The position numbers were made by a program, and so were the translations under genes. A DNA stretch of 64,000 nt from Sphingomonas sp. GTDB lineage: Bacteria > Pseudomonadota > Alphaproteobacteria > Sphingomonadales > Sphingomonadaceae. Every line of letters begins with the position of its first letter. The first letter of the stretch is position 1. Shown here piece by piece: positions 41,039 to 49,149 of the stretch. The stretch covers positions 1 through 64,000 of the forward strand of contig JAICSX010000005.1 in the NCBI GenBank assembly GCA_025936675.1. Reading direction: 5' to 3'. The notes beneath the pieces were generated by a model that made no database searches, was not told the DNA's origin, and saw nothing but the letters and a program-made list of their open reading frames with translations.

Positions 41039-42325
41039 GTGATAACCCGGTTGCTGGCCGGCGCCGCATGTGCGGCGCTAACGGCTCTCGCTGTGCCCGC
41101 CACGGCGGCGACGAGCCCTGCATTACCAAATGCGTCGAATTACGATCCCGCCGCCGATCAGGCGGTGAACGCCTTTTACGCCGCCCGCGGCGGAGCGCCC
41201 TTGTGGCTGCGAAACGGCGCCGACAGCGCAGTTGCCCGCGAGCTGATCGGCGTGCTGCAGCGCGCGCAGCTCGACGGGATGCCGAGCGGTTCCGGCTATG
41301 CCGTTCAGGCGCAAGCGCTGATTAACCGAGCACAGACGGGCGACGCTTCCGCGCGTGCGGCGGCGGACCGGCTGCTGTCGACGGCGTGGGTTCAATATGT
41401 CGAGGCGCTCCAGACGCCGCCTAGCGGCATCAGCTACGCTGACCGCTGGGTCACCCCGAGACAGGACAGCGCAGCGACCATCCTTGCCAAGACAGCGGCT
41501 GCTCCATCGCTCACCGGTTACGTGCACAAGATCAGCGAAGTGAACCCGCTCTATGCGCAGCTCCGCGACGCGGCCTGGCAGTCGGGCGGCGCGGCAGACG
41601 ATCCGCGCGTGCTCGCGAGCCTCGACCGCGTGCGTTACATGCCGCCGGACGGCCGCTACGTGATGATCGATACCGCGGGCGCGCGCCTCTACATGATCGA
41701 CAATGGCCAGATCGTGGATTCGATGAAGGTCATCGTCGGCAAGGCGGATCCGTCGACCGAGACGCCGCTGCTCGCCAGCACGATCTATTATGCGACGCTC
41801 AACCCATACTGGCACGTGTCGGGCGAGCTGATCCGGTCGCTTATCGCGAAGAACGTTCTGGACCAGGGGCTCCCCTACCTCGCGAGGCAGGGATACCAGG
41901 TTCTCGACAGCTCGGGCGACCTGCTCGATCCGGCTTCGGTTGACTGGCACGCCGTCGCCGCGGGCCGCGAAACAGTTCAGGTGCGCCAGCTACCCGGACC
42001 GCGCAATTCGATGGGCCGCATCAAGATCGGCTTCCCGAATGGTTCGGACATCTATCTCCACGATACCCCGAACAAGGAGCTGTTCGCCCAGGACGACCGC
42101 GACTTGAGCCACGGCTGCATCCGCCTTCAGGACGCCGAGCGGCTCGGCCGGTGGCTGCTTGGCCGCGAGCCGGAAACGGCATCCACACAGCCCGAGCAGA
42201 ACGTTCTGCTGCCGAAGCCAGTGCCCATCTACGTTACTTATCTGACAGCACAGGTGCAGAACGGCCAGCTGAGTTACGTGGACGACATTTACGGACGCGA
42301 CTCCGAGGTTGCCACGCTGCGGTAA
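41039..42325 (+). CDS. L,D-transpeptidase (YcbB-like), canonical SHGC
   Basis: 428 aa, GTG start, signal peptide ending AATA. Same architecture as the gene at 17989: scaffold region with YAARGGAPLWLRNGADS, then KISEVNPLYAQLRDAAW, then the YkuD domain. The active site reads HDTP..SHGC with His358 and Cys360, the normal motif. Many blocks are shared with the first paralogue (SLxxYxxKxSxVNPxYAQLRD, YYxTxNPYWH, LGRWLLGxxPE), so the two are duplicates. Likely periplasmic wall cross-linker. No clear ribosome-binding site. Confidence 0.9.
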   Translation: MITRLLAGAACAALTALAVPATAATSPALPNASNYDPAADQAVNAFYAARGGAPLWLRNGADSAVARELIGVLQRAQLDGMPSGSGYAVQAQALINRAQTGDASARAAADRLLSTAWVQYVEALQTPPSGISYADRWVTPRQDSAATILAKTAAAPSLTGYVHKISEVNPLYAQLRDAAWQSGGAADDPRVLASLDRVRYMPPDGRYVMIDTAGARLYMIDNGQIVDSMKVIVGKADPSTETPLLASTIYYATLNPYWHVSGELIRSLIAKNVLDQGLPYLARQGYQVLDSSGDLLDPASVDWHAVAAGRETVQVRQLPGPRNSMGRIKIGFPNGSDIYLHDTPNKELFAQDDRDLSHGCIRLQDAERLGRWLLGREPETASTQPEQNVLLPKPVPIYVTYLTAQVQNGQLSYVDDIYGRDSEVATLR

Positions 42326-42329
42326 TCGC

Positions 42330-42365
42330 AAAAAAAAGGGCCGGGCTCGAAAACGAACCCGGCCC
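42330..42365 (-). terminator. Terminator of the hemerythrin gene
   Basis: On the minus strand, GGGCCGGG/CCCGGCCC with an extended imperfect stem and an AAAA-type loop is followed by eight T residues (42337-42330). It sits 15 nt beyond the stop of the leftward hemerythrin-like gene and directly after the rightward L,D-transpeptidase. Confidence 0.85.
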
Positions 42366-42379
42366 CAAAACAATCGAGT

Positions 42380-42895
42380 TTAGACTGAGACTTCGTCCAT
42401 GGTCTTGAGCTTGGGCGTCGGCAGTCCATCGGCCTTGTAGCGGGCGATCAGCTCCTTCTTCCGCTCCGCCAGCTGCTCGCCGATCGCATCCATGTCGAGC
42501 TTGCCCTTGCGCGCCTGCGAGAAGATTCCGCCGGGCCCTTCCTCTTCCTTGATGTGGTGCTCGATTTCTTCGGAAAGCACCTTCACCTTGGTGTCGAAGA
42601 AATCGTCGTCGGCGCCGTCTTCCGCGGCTTCGATCTCGGCGATCAGCAGCTTGGCTGCGTCATGCTCGACATAGCCTTCCTTGAGCTCGTCCTCGTCCAC
42701 GGTGCCCTCGCACGCCGGGTAGAAGATCGTCTCCTCGATCTCGGAATGAACGATAAGCTCGAGGCAGATCTGGTGCGCAAGCTTCTGCTTGCGGCCGTCG
42801 CCCTTCGCTTCCTCGAATTGCTTGAAAAGCTTTTCGACCTCGCGGTGGTCTTCCTTCAGAAGGGCGATTGCGTCCTGTGATTTGGTCTCGGCCAT
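42380..42895 (-). CDS. Hemerythrin HHE-domain protein, stress type
   Basis: 171 aa, four-helix bundle. HHE ligands are seen at KEDHREVEKLF, LIVHSEIEETIFYPA, YVEHDAAKLL and EIEHHIKEEEG, a full set typical of the domain. The C-terminal ~45 residues are an extended Lys-rich helix. AGGAGG lies 10 nt before the ATG. An EcfG-like promoter precedes it. Homologous proteins in alphaproteobacteria are often general-stress-induced, so oxygen or iron handling under stress is likely. Confidence 0.87.
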   Translation of the reverse strand: MAETKSQDAIALLKEDHREVEKLFKQFEEAKGDGRKQKLAHQICLELIVHSEIEETIFYPACEGTVDEDELKEGYVEHDAAKLLIAEIEAAEDGADDDFFDTKVKVLSEEIEHHIKEEEGPGGIFSQARKGKLDMDAIGEQLAERKKELIARYKADGLPTPKLKTMDEVSV

Positions 42896-42927
42896 GCTCT
42901 TGATCCTCCTGTCGTTTTGACGACGGA

Positions 42928-42953
42928 AACCAACGCGGCGGCTTGGATGTTCC
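42928..42953 (-). promoter_or_regulatory. Possible EcfG-type promoter of the hemerythrin gene
   Basis: Read leftward, GGAAC (42953-42949), a 17-nt spacer and GGTT (42931-42928), 33 nt before the hemerythrin start. The first base of the -10 differs from CGTT, so the match is 8 of 9. The target gene type supports it. Confidence 0.45.
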
Positions 42954-42962
42954 TGCCGTTGT

Positions 42963-43217
42963 ATGCGTCACGAAACTGTTACGATCGCTGCTCCGACCGG
43001 CCTCGACTGGAAGGCGCTCGGTTACCTGGTCTCGATCGTCAGCGTCCTGTTCCTGGGCGCCGTCGCCTGGACGAAGGAAAACCCGCCGCACTGGTATTAT
43101 CCGGTGCTGGTGATCGGAATGGCGACATCGATCGCCGGCATGGGCTGTCGCTATCTCGCGCACCTCCACCAGAAGCGCGAGATCAGGGAAGCGAAGTCAG
43201 AGGCCAAACAAACTTAA
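42963..43217 (+). CDS. Small two-helix membrane protein, 84 aa
   Basis: 84 aa with two transmembrane helices (ALGYLVSIVSVLFLGAVAW and YYPVLVIGMATSIAGMGC) joined by a short KENPPHW loop, and a basic, Lys/Glu-rich C-terminal tail. No recognised family. Divergent from the hemerythrin gene by 67 nt, so the two may respond to the same signal. Its TAA overlaps the serine-hydrolase stop in TTAA. No clear ribosome-binding site. Confidence 0.65.
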   Translation: MRHETVTIAAPTGLDWKALGYLVSIVSVLFLGAVAWTKENPPHWYYPVLVIGMATSIAGMGCRYLAHLHQKREIREAKSEAKQT

Positions 43218-44515
43218 GACGGACCGCCGCTGTCCGGCTCCGTTTCAGCCGATGCGATGACCTCCTCGGGCGACTTGTTGAGCTCCAGCCAGTCGCGGAA
43301 CGGCAGATGATAAATCTGGTCCATCACCTCGAACTCGAGACCGCCCGGCTGCCACGTGTCGCTGTTCCATAGCGCCACGACGCCGCTCTTCTTTTGCGGA
43401 TCGAACAGGATGAAGGAGCGATAGCCCTTGATGCCGCCGCGGTGGCCGATGATCTGGTGCCCGGCATAATCATAGCTGCGCCACCCATAACCGTACCAGG
43501 CGGTGCCGAGCCGCTCGAGGAACTTGCGCATCCGCGCACGCTCCGTCGGTGTCTTCACGTACCGGCCGTGGACCGTGTCGAGGACCTTGCCGTCGATCAC
43601 GTCCGGCATCTCGCCCATCTGGGCTTCCATCCACAGCGCCATGTCCTTGATGTTGCTGTTGATGCCGGCCGCCCCGGGGACCTTGTAATAAGTATCGACC
43701 ATCGGCCACGGCCGCTTGCCCGCGCTATGCGGCCGCGCCCAGCTCTTGTTCGACTCCAGCCCTTCCATCGAGACGCTGCCGCTGGTCATGCCGATCGGGT
43801 TGAACAGGGTGCGCTTGACCGCTTGCTCATAGGGCATGTGGGTGATGCGCGAGACCATCTCGCTCGACGCGTCATAGGCGACGTTCTGATAGTCCCAGCA
43901 CGTGCCGGGAGCGCAAACCGCGTTCAGCTGGCCGATCTCGGTCCGGAGCATGCTCGGATCCTCGCCTTCCTCGAGCTTGTTTGCATAAGCGTCGCGGTAG
44001 ATGCCGAGGCGGTGCGACAGGAGGTCGCCGACCGTCGCCAGCCGCTCATTGCCGTTGGGAAGCTTGAGGTCCGGCGCATAGTCCGAAACCGGCCCATTGA
44101 GGTTGATCTTCCCCTGCTCGGCGAGCTTCGCGACCATGGTCGCGGCAAGGCCCTTTGAGCAGGACGCCCAGCGAAACACGGTTTCCGGCGTGACCGGATC
44201 GCCCGAGCCGGCGAGAGTCTCCCCATATCCCTGGAGGAAGGTGATGCGGCCGTTCTCGACGATCCCGACGGCGAGCCCGACCATAGCCGGTTTCTTCATC
44301 AGCTCGCGGATGCGGGCATCCAGCAAGCGGTAATCGACATCCTGGCGCGACGCGGTGGAAAGCGAGGCGAGCTTCAGATGCGCAGCAACGATCTTCGGGT
44401 CCTGCGTTGCGGCCTTGTCGTGGGGACGCATTGCCAACAGCGACGCGCCCATTAGGAGCACGAACGCGCCCAGGCCAAGCTTTTGAGCCTTTTGCAAAAT
44501 CAATCTTCTCCCCAC
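43214..44515 (-). CDS. Serine hydrolase of the class C beta-lactamase fold
   Basis: 433 aa, with an N-terminal hydrophobic signal/anchor (GLGAFVLLMGASLLAM). The penicillin-binding fold motifs are present: SxxK as WASCSKGLA (about residue 114), YxN as WDYQNVAYD, and HxG as IGHRGGIKG in place of KTG. The family includes esterases, D-aminopeptidases and AmpC-like enzymes; the HRG third motif favours an esterase or peptidase over a true beta-lactamase. The start is uncertain: GTG at 44515, or TTG at 44503 with GGGGAG in front. Confidence 0.85.
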   Translation of the reverse strand: MGRRLILQKAQKLGLGAFVLLMGASLLAMRPHDKAATQDPKIVAAHLKLASLSTASRQDVDYRLLDARIRELMKKPAMVGLAVGIVENGRITFLQGYGETLAGSGDPVTPETVFRWASCSKGLAATMVAKLAEQGKINLNGPVSDYAPDLKLPNGNERLATVGDLLSHRLGIYRDAYANKLEEGEDPSMLRTEIGQLNAVCAPGTCWDYQNVAYDASSEMVSRITHMPYEQAVKRTLFNPIGMTSGSVSMEGLESNKSWARPHSAGKRPWPMVDTYYKVPGAAGINSNIKDMALWMEAQMGEMPDVIDGKVLDTVHGRYVKTPTERARMRKFLERLGTAWYGYGWRSYDYAGHQIIGHRGGIKGYRSFILFDPQKKSGVVALWNSDTWQPGGLEFEVMDQIYHLPFRDWLELNKSPEEVIASAETEPDSGGPS

Positions 44516-44651
44516 CCTCGTTCTTACCTGTGGACGGGTGACGTTCTGCTCTCAACGCCGCGTTTAACGCGCTTGCGACGAAGCGACTCTGCCGCGCGAC
44601 GAACGCTCATGCGGCTGGCCTTAAACGCACGGCTCGCGTAATGGCGCCGCC

Positions 44652-44942
44652 ATGCAGTTCCTTAAGACCCTTTTCTGGGTCCTGATTGGGATCATCGTCG
44701 TCCTGTTTTCGGTTCGCAATTGGTTCGCGGTGACGGTGAACCTGTGGGGAGACATCCAGGCGGACACCAAGCTACCGGTGCTGCTGCTGATCGGCTTCGT
44801 AATCGGCTGGCTTCCGACCTGGCTGATCCTTCGCACTCGAATCTGGGGAATGCAGCGCCGCGTCGACGCGATGGAGCGCAACCGGCTTGCATCGCTTCCG
44901 CCGGACGGCCCCGCGGGCGACGAACCGGAGCCAGTCGCTTGA
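44652..44942 (+). CDS. LapA-domain (DUF1049) membrane protein
   Basis: 96 aa with two transmembrane helices (TLFWVLIGIIVVLFSVRN and LPVLLLIGFVIGWLPTWLI) and a short cytoplasmic coil (RIWGMQRRVDAMERNR), matching the YciS/LapA family involved in lipopolysaccharide-assembly control in enterobacteria. Its stop codon overlaps the TTG start of pyrF, so they are co-translated. Regulation of LPS synthesis is known for E. coli LapA; here it is inferred only. Confidence 0.85.
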   Translation: MQFLKTLFWVLIGIIVVLFSVRNWFAVTVNLWGDIQADTKLPVLLLIGFVIGWLPTWLILRTRIWGMQRRVDAMERNRLASLPPDGPAGDEPEPVA

Positions 44943-45637
44943 ACCCGATATTCGTGGCGATCGACACGCCGGACCTTGCGCGCGCAATGCAGATTGCGGA
45001 AGCGGTCCGCGACTATGTCGGCGGGCTGAAGCTCGGCCTCGAATTCTTTTCGGCGCAGGGACCGGAAGGCGTTCGCCGGCTCAGCAACCTTCATCTGCCT
45101 GTCTTTCTCGATCTGAAGCTCCACGACATCCCGAATACGGTCGCCAAGGCGGTGAAAGCACTTGCGCCGCTTGAGCCCTCAATCCTGACTGTGCACGCGG
45201 CCGGTGGTGTCGAGATGCTGGAGGCGGCCAAGGGCGCGGCGCTGCCGGGGACGAAGGTGGTGGCGGCCACCGTGCTGACCAGCCTCTCCGCCGACGACCT
45301 GCTGGCGGTTGGAGTCGTCGATCCGCCGGATGTGCAGGTCGGACGTCTCGCGCACCTCGCCTACACGGCAGGACTCGATGGGATCGTCTGCTCAGGCGAA
45401 GAGGTCGCGGCAGCGCGGTTGAAATGGTCGGGCGGCTACTTCGTAGTTCCGGGGATCCGCCCTGAGGGAAGCGAGCTTGCCGACCAGAAACGCGTCATAA
45501 CTCCGCGCCATGCGCTAGAATGCGGAGCCGATGTTTTGGTCATCGGGCGCCCGATCACCGCATCACCCGATCCGGGCAAGGCCGCCGCCGACATTCTCGC
45601 CGAACTATCTCCAAGCATCGCCGAAACGAGGGTCTAG
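44939..45637 (+). CDS. pyrF: Orotidine 5'-phosphate decarboxylase PyrF
   Basis: Last step of UMP synthesis. 232 aa, normal for the bacterial short form. The N-terminus reads NPIFVAIDTPDL, the catalytic Asp-Lys-Asp cluster is in FLDLKLHDIPNT, and the phosphate-binding end has VVPGIRPEG and IGRPITASPDP. The start is a TTG at 44939 overlapping the LapA-type gene's stop (TTGA). CGGAG lies about 10 nt upstream. Part of a lapA-pyrF-accD-folC run. Confidence 0.95.
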   Translation: MNPIFVAIDTPDLARAMQIAEAVRDYVGGLKLGLEFFSAQGPEGVRRLSNLHLPVFLDLKLHDIPNTVAKAVKALAPLEPSILTVHAAGGVEMLEAAKGAALPGTKVVAATVLTSLSADDLLAVGVVDPPDVQVGRLAHLAYTAGLDGIVCSGEEVAAARLKWSGGYFVVPGIRPEGSELADQKRVITPRHALECGADVLVIGRPITASPDPGKAAADILAELSPSIAETRV

Positions 45638-45640
45638 ATC

Positions 45641-46498
45641 ATGAGTTGGCTAAGCCGCGTCCGAAGCGGAATCCCGTTCCTGCCCAAGCGCCAGACCGCC
45701 GAGAACCTGTGGCACAAATGCTCGAAGTGCGGGACGATGGTCTTCGTCAAGGAATGGGAGGAGAATTACAGCGTCTGCCCGCGCTGCAACTTCCACGATC
45801 GCATCGGCCCGGCCAAGCGCTTCGAGCAGCTGTTCGATGCCGCGGAATATGAGATACTTCCCGCGCCCGAGGTTCGGGAGGACCCGCTGCGGTTCCGCGA
45901 CACCAAGCGCTACACTGATCGGCTGAAGACCGCGCGTGCCGCGACCGACGACCGTGACGCGCTGGTGAATGCGTGCGGACGTCTCGACGGCCGCAAGGTC
46001 ATCATCGGCGTCCAGAACTTCGCCTTCATGGGCGGATCGATGGGCATCGCCGTCGGTGCCGCAATCGTCGCCGGGATTCGCGCTGCGATCGACGAAGATG
46101 CGCCGTACATCCTGTTCACCGCCGCGGGCGGGGCGAGAATGCAGGAAGGTATATTGAGCCTGATGCAGATGCCGCGAACAACCGTGGCGCTGCAGGAGCT
46201 CAAGGAAGCGGGGCTTCCCTACATTGTCGTGCTCACCGACCCGACGACCGGCGGAGTCACGGCGTCCTATGCGATGCTGGGCGATGTCCAGATTGCCGAA
46301 CCCGGCGCCCTCATCGGCTTCGCCGGGCAGCGGGTGATCGAGCAGACAATCCGCGAAAAGCTTCCCGAAGGTTTCCAGCGCGCCGAATATCTGCTCGAGC
46401 ATGGGATGATCGACATGGTCGTGTCGCGCGGAGAGTTGAGGGAGAAGCTGGCGCTGCTCGTCTCCTATCTCGCACCGGAGGCGAAAGAAGCAGCGTAA
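45641..46498 (+). CDS. accD: Acetyl-CoA carboxylase carboxyltransferase subunit beta
   Basis: 285 aa, the beta half of the carboxyltransferase that makes malonyl-CoA together with AccA. An N-terminal four-cysteine zinc ribbon ([10 protein letters not shown] and CPRCNFHDR) precedes the crotonase-fold core, with [22 protein letters not shown] and the oxyanion segment [13 protein letters not shown]. Full length. It is separated from pyrF by 3 nt, and its TAA abuts the folC ATG directly. This supplies malonyl-CoA to the fabD/fabG step seen at the left end. Confidence 0.97.
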   Translation: MSWLSRVRSGIPFLPKRQTAENLWHKCSKCGTMVFVKEWEENYSVCPRCNFHDRIGPAKRFEQLFDAAEYEILPAPEVREDPLRFRDTKRYTDRLKTARAATDDRDALVNACGRLDGRKVIIGVQNFAFMGGSMGIAVGAAIVAGIRAAIDEDAPYILFTAAGGARMQEGILSLMQMPRTTVALQELKEAGLPYIVVLTDPTTGGVTASYAMLGDVQIAEPGALIGFAGQRVIEQTIREKLPEGFQRAEYLLEHGMIDMVVSRGELREKLALLVSYLAPEAKEAA

Positions 46499-47797
46499 AT
46501 GGCTGATTTCGCGCGCTCGGCTCATCCGGGCGTCCAGGCGCAGCTCGATCGCTTGTCGAAGCTGTCGCCCGCGGGCGACCGCCTTGGGCTCGACCGCATC
46601 CGGGAAGTCCTCGACCGGCTTGGGCGCCCGCAGGACGAGCTTCCTCCCGTGCTTCATATTGCGGGAACAAACGGCAAGGGATCGACGGTCGCCTTCCTCC
46701 GCGCCGCGCTCGAAGCGAGCGGCCACAAGGTGCACGCCTTCACCAGCCCGCATCTCGTCCGTTTCAACGAGCGCATCCGCATCGCGGGCCGCCTTATCGA
46801 TGACGAGACGCTGAGGGAGCTTCTCACCGAGGTGCTCGACGCCGGTACGGGGATCGAACCGAGTTTCTTCGAAGTCGCAACCGCTGTGGCGATTCTCGCC
46901 TTTGCGCGAACTCCGGCCAATGCCTGCATCCTCGAGGTCGGCCTCGGCGGTCGGCTCGACGCGACCAACGTCATCGAGCATCCGCTGGTCTGCGGGGTCA
47001 CCAACCTCGCGCTCGATCACCAGCAATTCCTTGGAAATGGCCTGCCCGACATTGCGGGCGAAAAGGCGGCGATTGCCAAGCGCGGTGTTCCGCTGGTGAC
47101 ACAGCTCTATCCTGCACCCGTCGCTTCGCGGATCGGCGAGATCGCGAAGGAGCGCGGCGCCATTTGGCTGCCGCGTGGCGGCATCTGGGACGCGACGGCG
47201 AGCGGCGGCAAGATCCATTATCACGACGAGAAGGGCACGCTGGACCTGCCGCTGCCGCGCCTTCCCGGCCGTCATCAGGCGATGAACGCTGCACTCGCCG
47301 TCGCGATATTGCGGCATCAGGAACTGCTGAATGTACCCGCTTCGGCGCTTACGGCAGCGATGGGGTGGATCGACTGGCCGGCGCGGCTGCAGCGCCTCGC
47401 ATCAGGGCCACTGGTGGGCGAGCGCGAAACTTGGCTCGACGGCGGTCACAATCCGTCCGCGGCCCGGCAGATCGCCAACTTCGCGAAGCATCATTTCGAT
47501 GACGGCAAGCCGATCCACATGATCTTCGCGAGCCTGACCACGAAGGATCCGGCCGGAATGCTCGAGCCGTTCAAGGATCTGGTTTCACAGGTCCACGTCG
47601 TCCCGATTCCGGGCCACAGCTGCTTCTCCCCCGACGATCTCGCCGAAGTCGCCGCGCAGATCGGTATGCCCGTCGAGACTCACGAGGATTTCACGCAAGC
47701 GCTTGCGGCCATTCCCGCTGACGCGCGGGTGCTGATCTTTGGCTCACTCTACCTTGCCGGCGAGGTGCTCGCGGCTAACGAGCAGGTTCCAGACTAG
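46499..47797 (+). CDS. folC: Dihydrofolate synthase/folylpolyglutamate synthase FolC
   Basis: 432 aa, adds glutamate to dihydropteroate and folates, cytoplasmic. Mur-ligase-fold motifs: P-loop LHIAGTNGKGSTVAFL (about residues 50-65), FTSPHLVRFNERIRI, LEVGLGGRLDATN, LALDHQQFLG and the C-terminal DGGHNPSAA. It starts on the base after the accD stop; the accD-folC pair is conserved across alphaproteobacteria. The 3' end shares CTAG with the convergent transporter. Confidence 0.96.
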   Translation: MADFARSAHPGVQAQLDRLSKLSPAGDRLGLDRIREVLDRLGRPQDELPPVLHIAGTNGKGSTVAFLRAALEASGHKVHAFTSPHLVRFNERIRIAGRLIDDETLRELLTEVLDAGTGIEPSFFEVATAVAILAFARTPANACILEVGLGGRLDATNVIEHPLVCGVTNLALDHQQFLGNGLPDIAGEKAAIAKRGVPLVTQLYPAPVASRIGEIAKERGAIWLPRGGIWDATASGGKIHYHDEKGTLDLPLPRLPGRHQAMNAALAVAILRHQELLNVPASALTAAMGWIDWPARLQRLASGPLVGERETWLDGGHNPSAARQIANFAKHHFDDGKPIHMIFASLTTKDPAGMLEPFKDLVSQVHVVPIPGHSCFSPDDLAEVAAQIGMPVETHEDFTQALAAIPADARVLIFGSLYLAGEVLAANEQVPD

Positions 47798-49149
47798 CGC
47801 CGCTCCGCCTCGTCTGGCGGGGGCTGAACCGCCTTCTGACGCACGCTTTCCACGACGAAACCGAACCGCCGCATGAAGATGAGGAAGATCAGGCCGGGAA
47901 TGCCGAGGAAGGCGCAAAAGACATAAAAGCCGGCGAAGCCCAGTCGATCCGCGACGATGCCCGCCGGGGTGGTCGCGTAAGTCCGCGCGAAGGCCGCGAC
48001 GCTCGACAGCAGCGCATATTGGGTCGCCGTGAAGGCGGTGTTCGACAGACCCGACAGGTACGTTGCGAAGACGGTCAGGCTGATCGCGCCAAACAGATTC
48101 TCGATTGCCACGGCGACAGTCAGCAGCGGCACCGAATGGCCGGCATTCGCAACCGCCGCGAACAAGAGGTTGGCGAACATCATGATGACGCCCGCACCCA
48201 ATAGCAGCCGGCTCATTCCGAAGCGGGCGATCAGCCCGCCGGCGATGAGCGAGCCGATCACCAGGCACCAGAAGCGGACCAGCTTGTTGATTGCGATATA
48301 TTCGGTGTCCGAAAAGCCCTGATGCACGATCATCGGCGCGAGCATGTTCTGCCCCATCGCGTCGCCAAGCTTGTAGGTCATCACGAACAACAGGATCAGC
48401 CAGGCGCCCCGGCGCTTCAGGAAATCGGCGAAGGGCGCGACCACATTGTGGCTGAGGAAATGGGAGACGGTCGAAAGCCCGTCCCGGCTCTTTCTCACAG
48501 CCGTATGCTGGCCCGGTCCGAGCCACAGCGATGCGATCGCACCAGGAAACACGAGCGACGCAGTCAGCGCATAAGCCGCGGGCCAGCCGAGCGCCGCACC
48601 CTCACTTGATGCGAGATAGATCGTGCCCGCCCCTGCAAGGAGGTCGCCGGTGCGATAGCCGACTTGGTTGGTGGCGGTGCCCTGCGCCAGCTCATCGTCC
48701 GGCAGGGTTTCGATCCGATAGGCATCGATGACGATGTCCTGCGTCGCCGAGAGGAAGGCGGTGATCGCGCCCCACAGCGCAAAGCGGCCGATGTGATGGA
48801 CGGGATCGCTCGCCCCGAGCTGGACGACCGCGACGACGAGCAGCACCTGCACAGTCCACAGCCAAGCGCGCCGCTGGCCGAGCAGGCGGCCGAGAACCGG
48901 GAGCGAAATGCCGTCGATCAGCGGCGCCCACAGGAATTTGAGCGTGTAGGGCGTGCCCAGCGCGAAGGCGAAGCCGATCGTCTTCTTGTCGACGCCGACC
49001 TTCGACAGCCAATAGGACATGGTCCAGATCAGTAAGGTCAGGGGAAAGCCGCTCGAAATGCCGAGCAGGAACGCGCCCATCGGGCGTGGTCTCAAGTAGG
49101 AAGCGGCAACCGCGCCGAACGACGTGTCCTTTGCAGCAGCGGCTTGCAC
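47794..49149 (-). CDS. AmpG-type MFS permease, second of a tandem pair
   Basis: 451 aa, about 12 helices. N-terminal region with GISSGFPLTLLIWTMSYWL, then YTLKFLWAPLIDG and ATQDIVIDAYRIETLPDDE, all AmpG signatures (muropeptide permease: FxSGLP, SFKFLWAP, SxDIxxDAxR). GTG start overlapping the upstream gene's TAG (TAGTG). AmpG imports GlcNAc-anhMurNAc peptides for cell-wall recycling and beta-lactamase induction. The substrate of this copy may differ from its neighbour's. Confidence 0.85.
   Translation of the reverse strand: MQAAAAKDTSFGAVAASYLRPRPMGAFLLGISSGFPLTLLIWTMSYWLSKVGVDKKTIGFAFALGTPYTLKFLWAPLIDGISLPVLGRLLGQRRAWLWTVQVLLVVAVVQLGASDPVHHIGRFALWGAITAFLSATQDIVIDAYRIETLPDDELAQGTATNQVGYRTGDLLAGAGTIYLASSEGAALGWPAAYALTASLVFPGAIASLWLGPGQHTAVRKSRDGLSTVSHFLSHNVVAPFADFLKRRGAWLILLFVMTYKLGDAMGQNMLAPMIVHQGFSDTEYIAINKLVRFWCLVIGSLIAGGLIARFGMSRLLLGAGVIMMFANLLFAAVANAGHSVPLLTVAVAIENLFGAISLTVFATYLSGLSNTAFTATQYALLSSVAAFARTYATTPAGIVADRLGFAGFYVFCAFLGIPGLIFLIFMRRFGFVVESVRQKAVQPPPDEAERR

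Noticed and set aside
45650..47317. 555-codon minus-strand frame
   Set aside because: Complement of accD and folC, both unmistakable. Long antisense frames are expected at this GC content.
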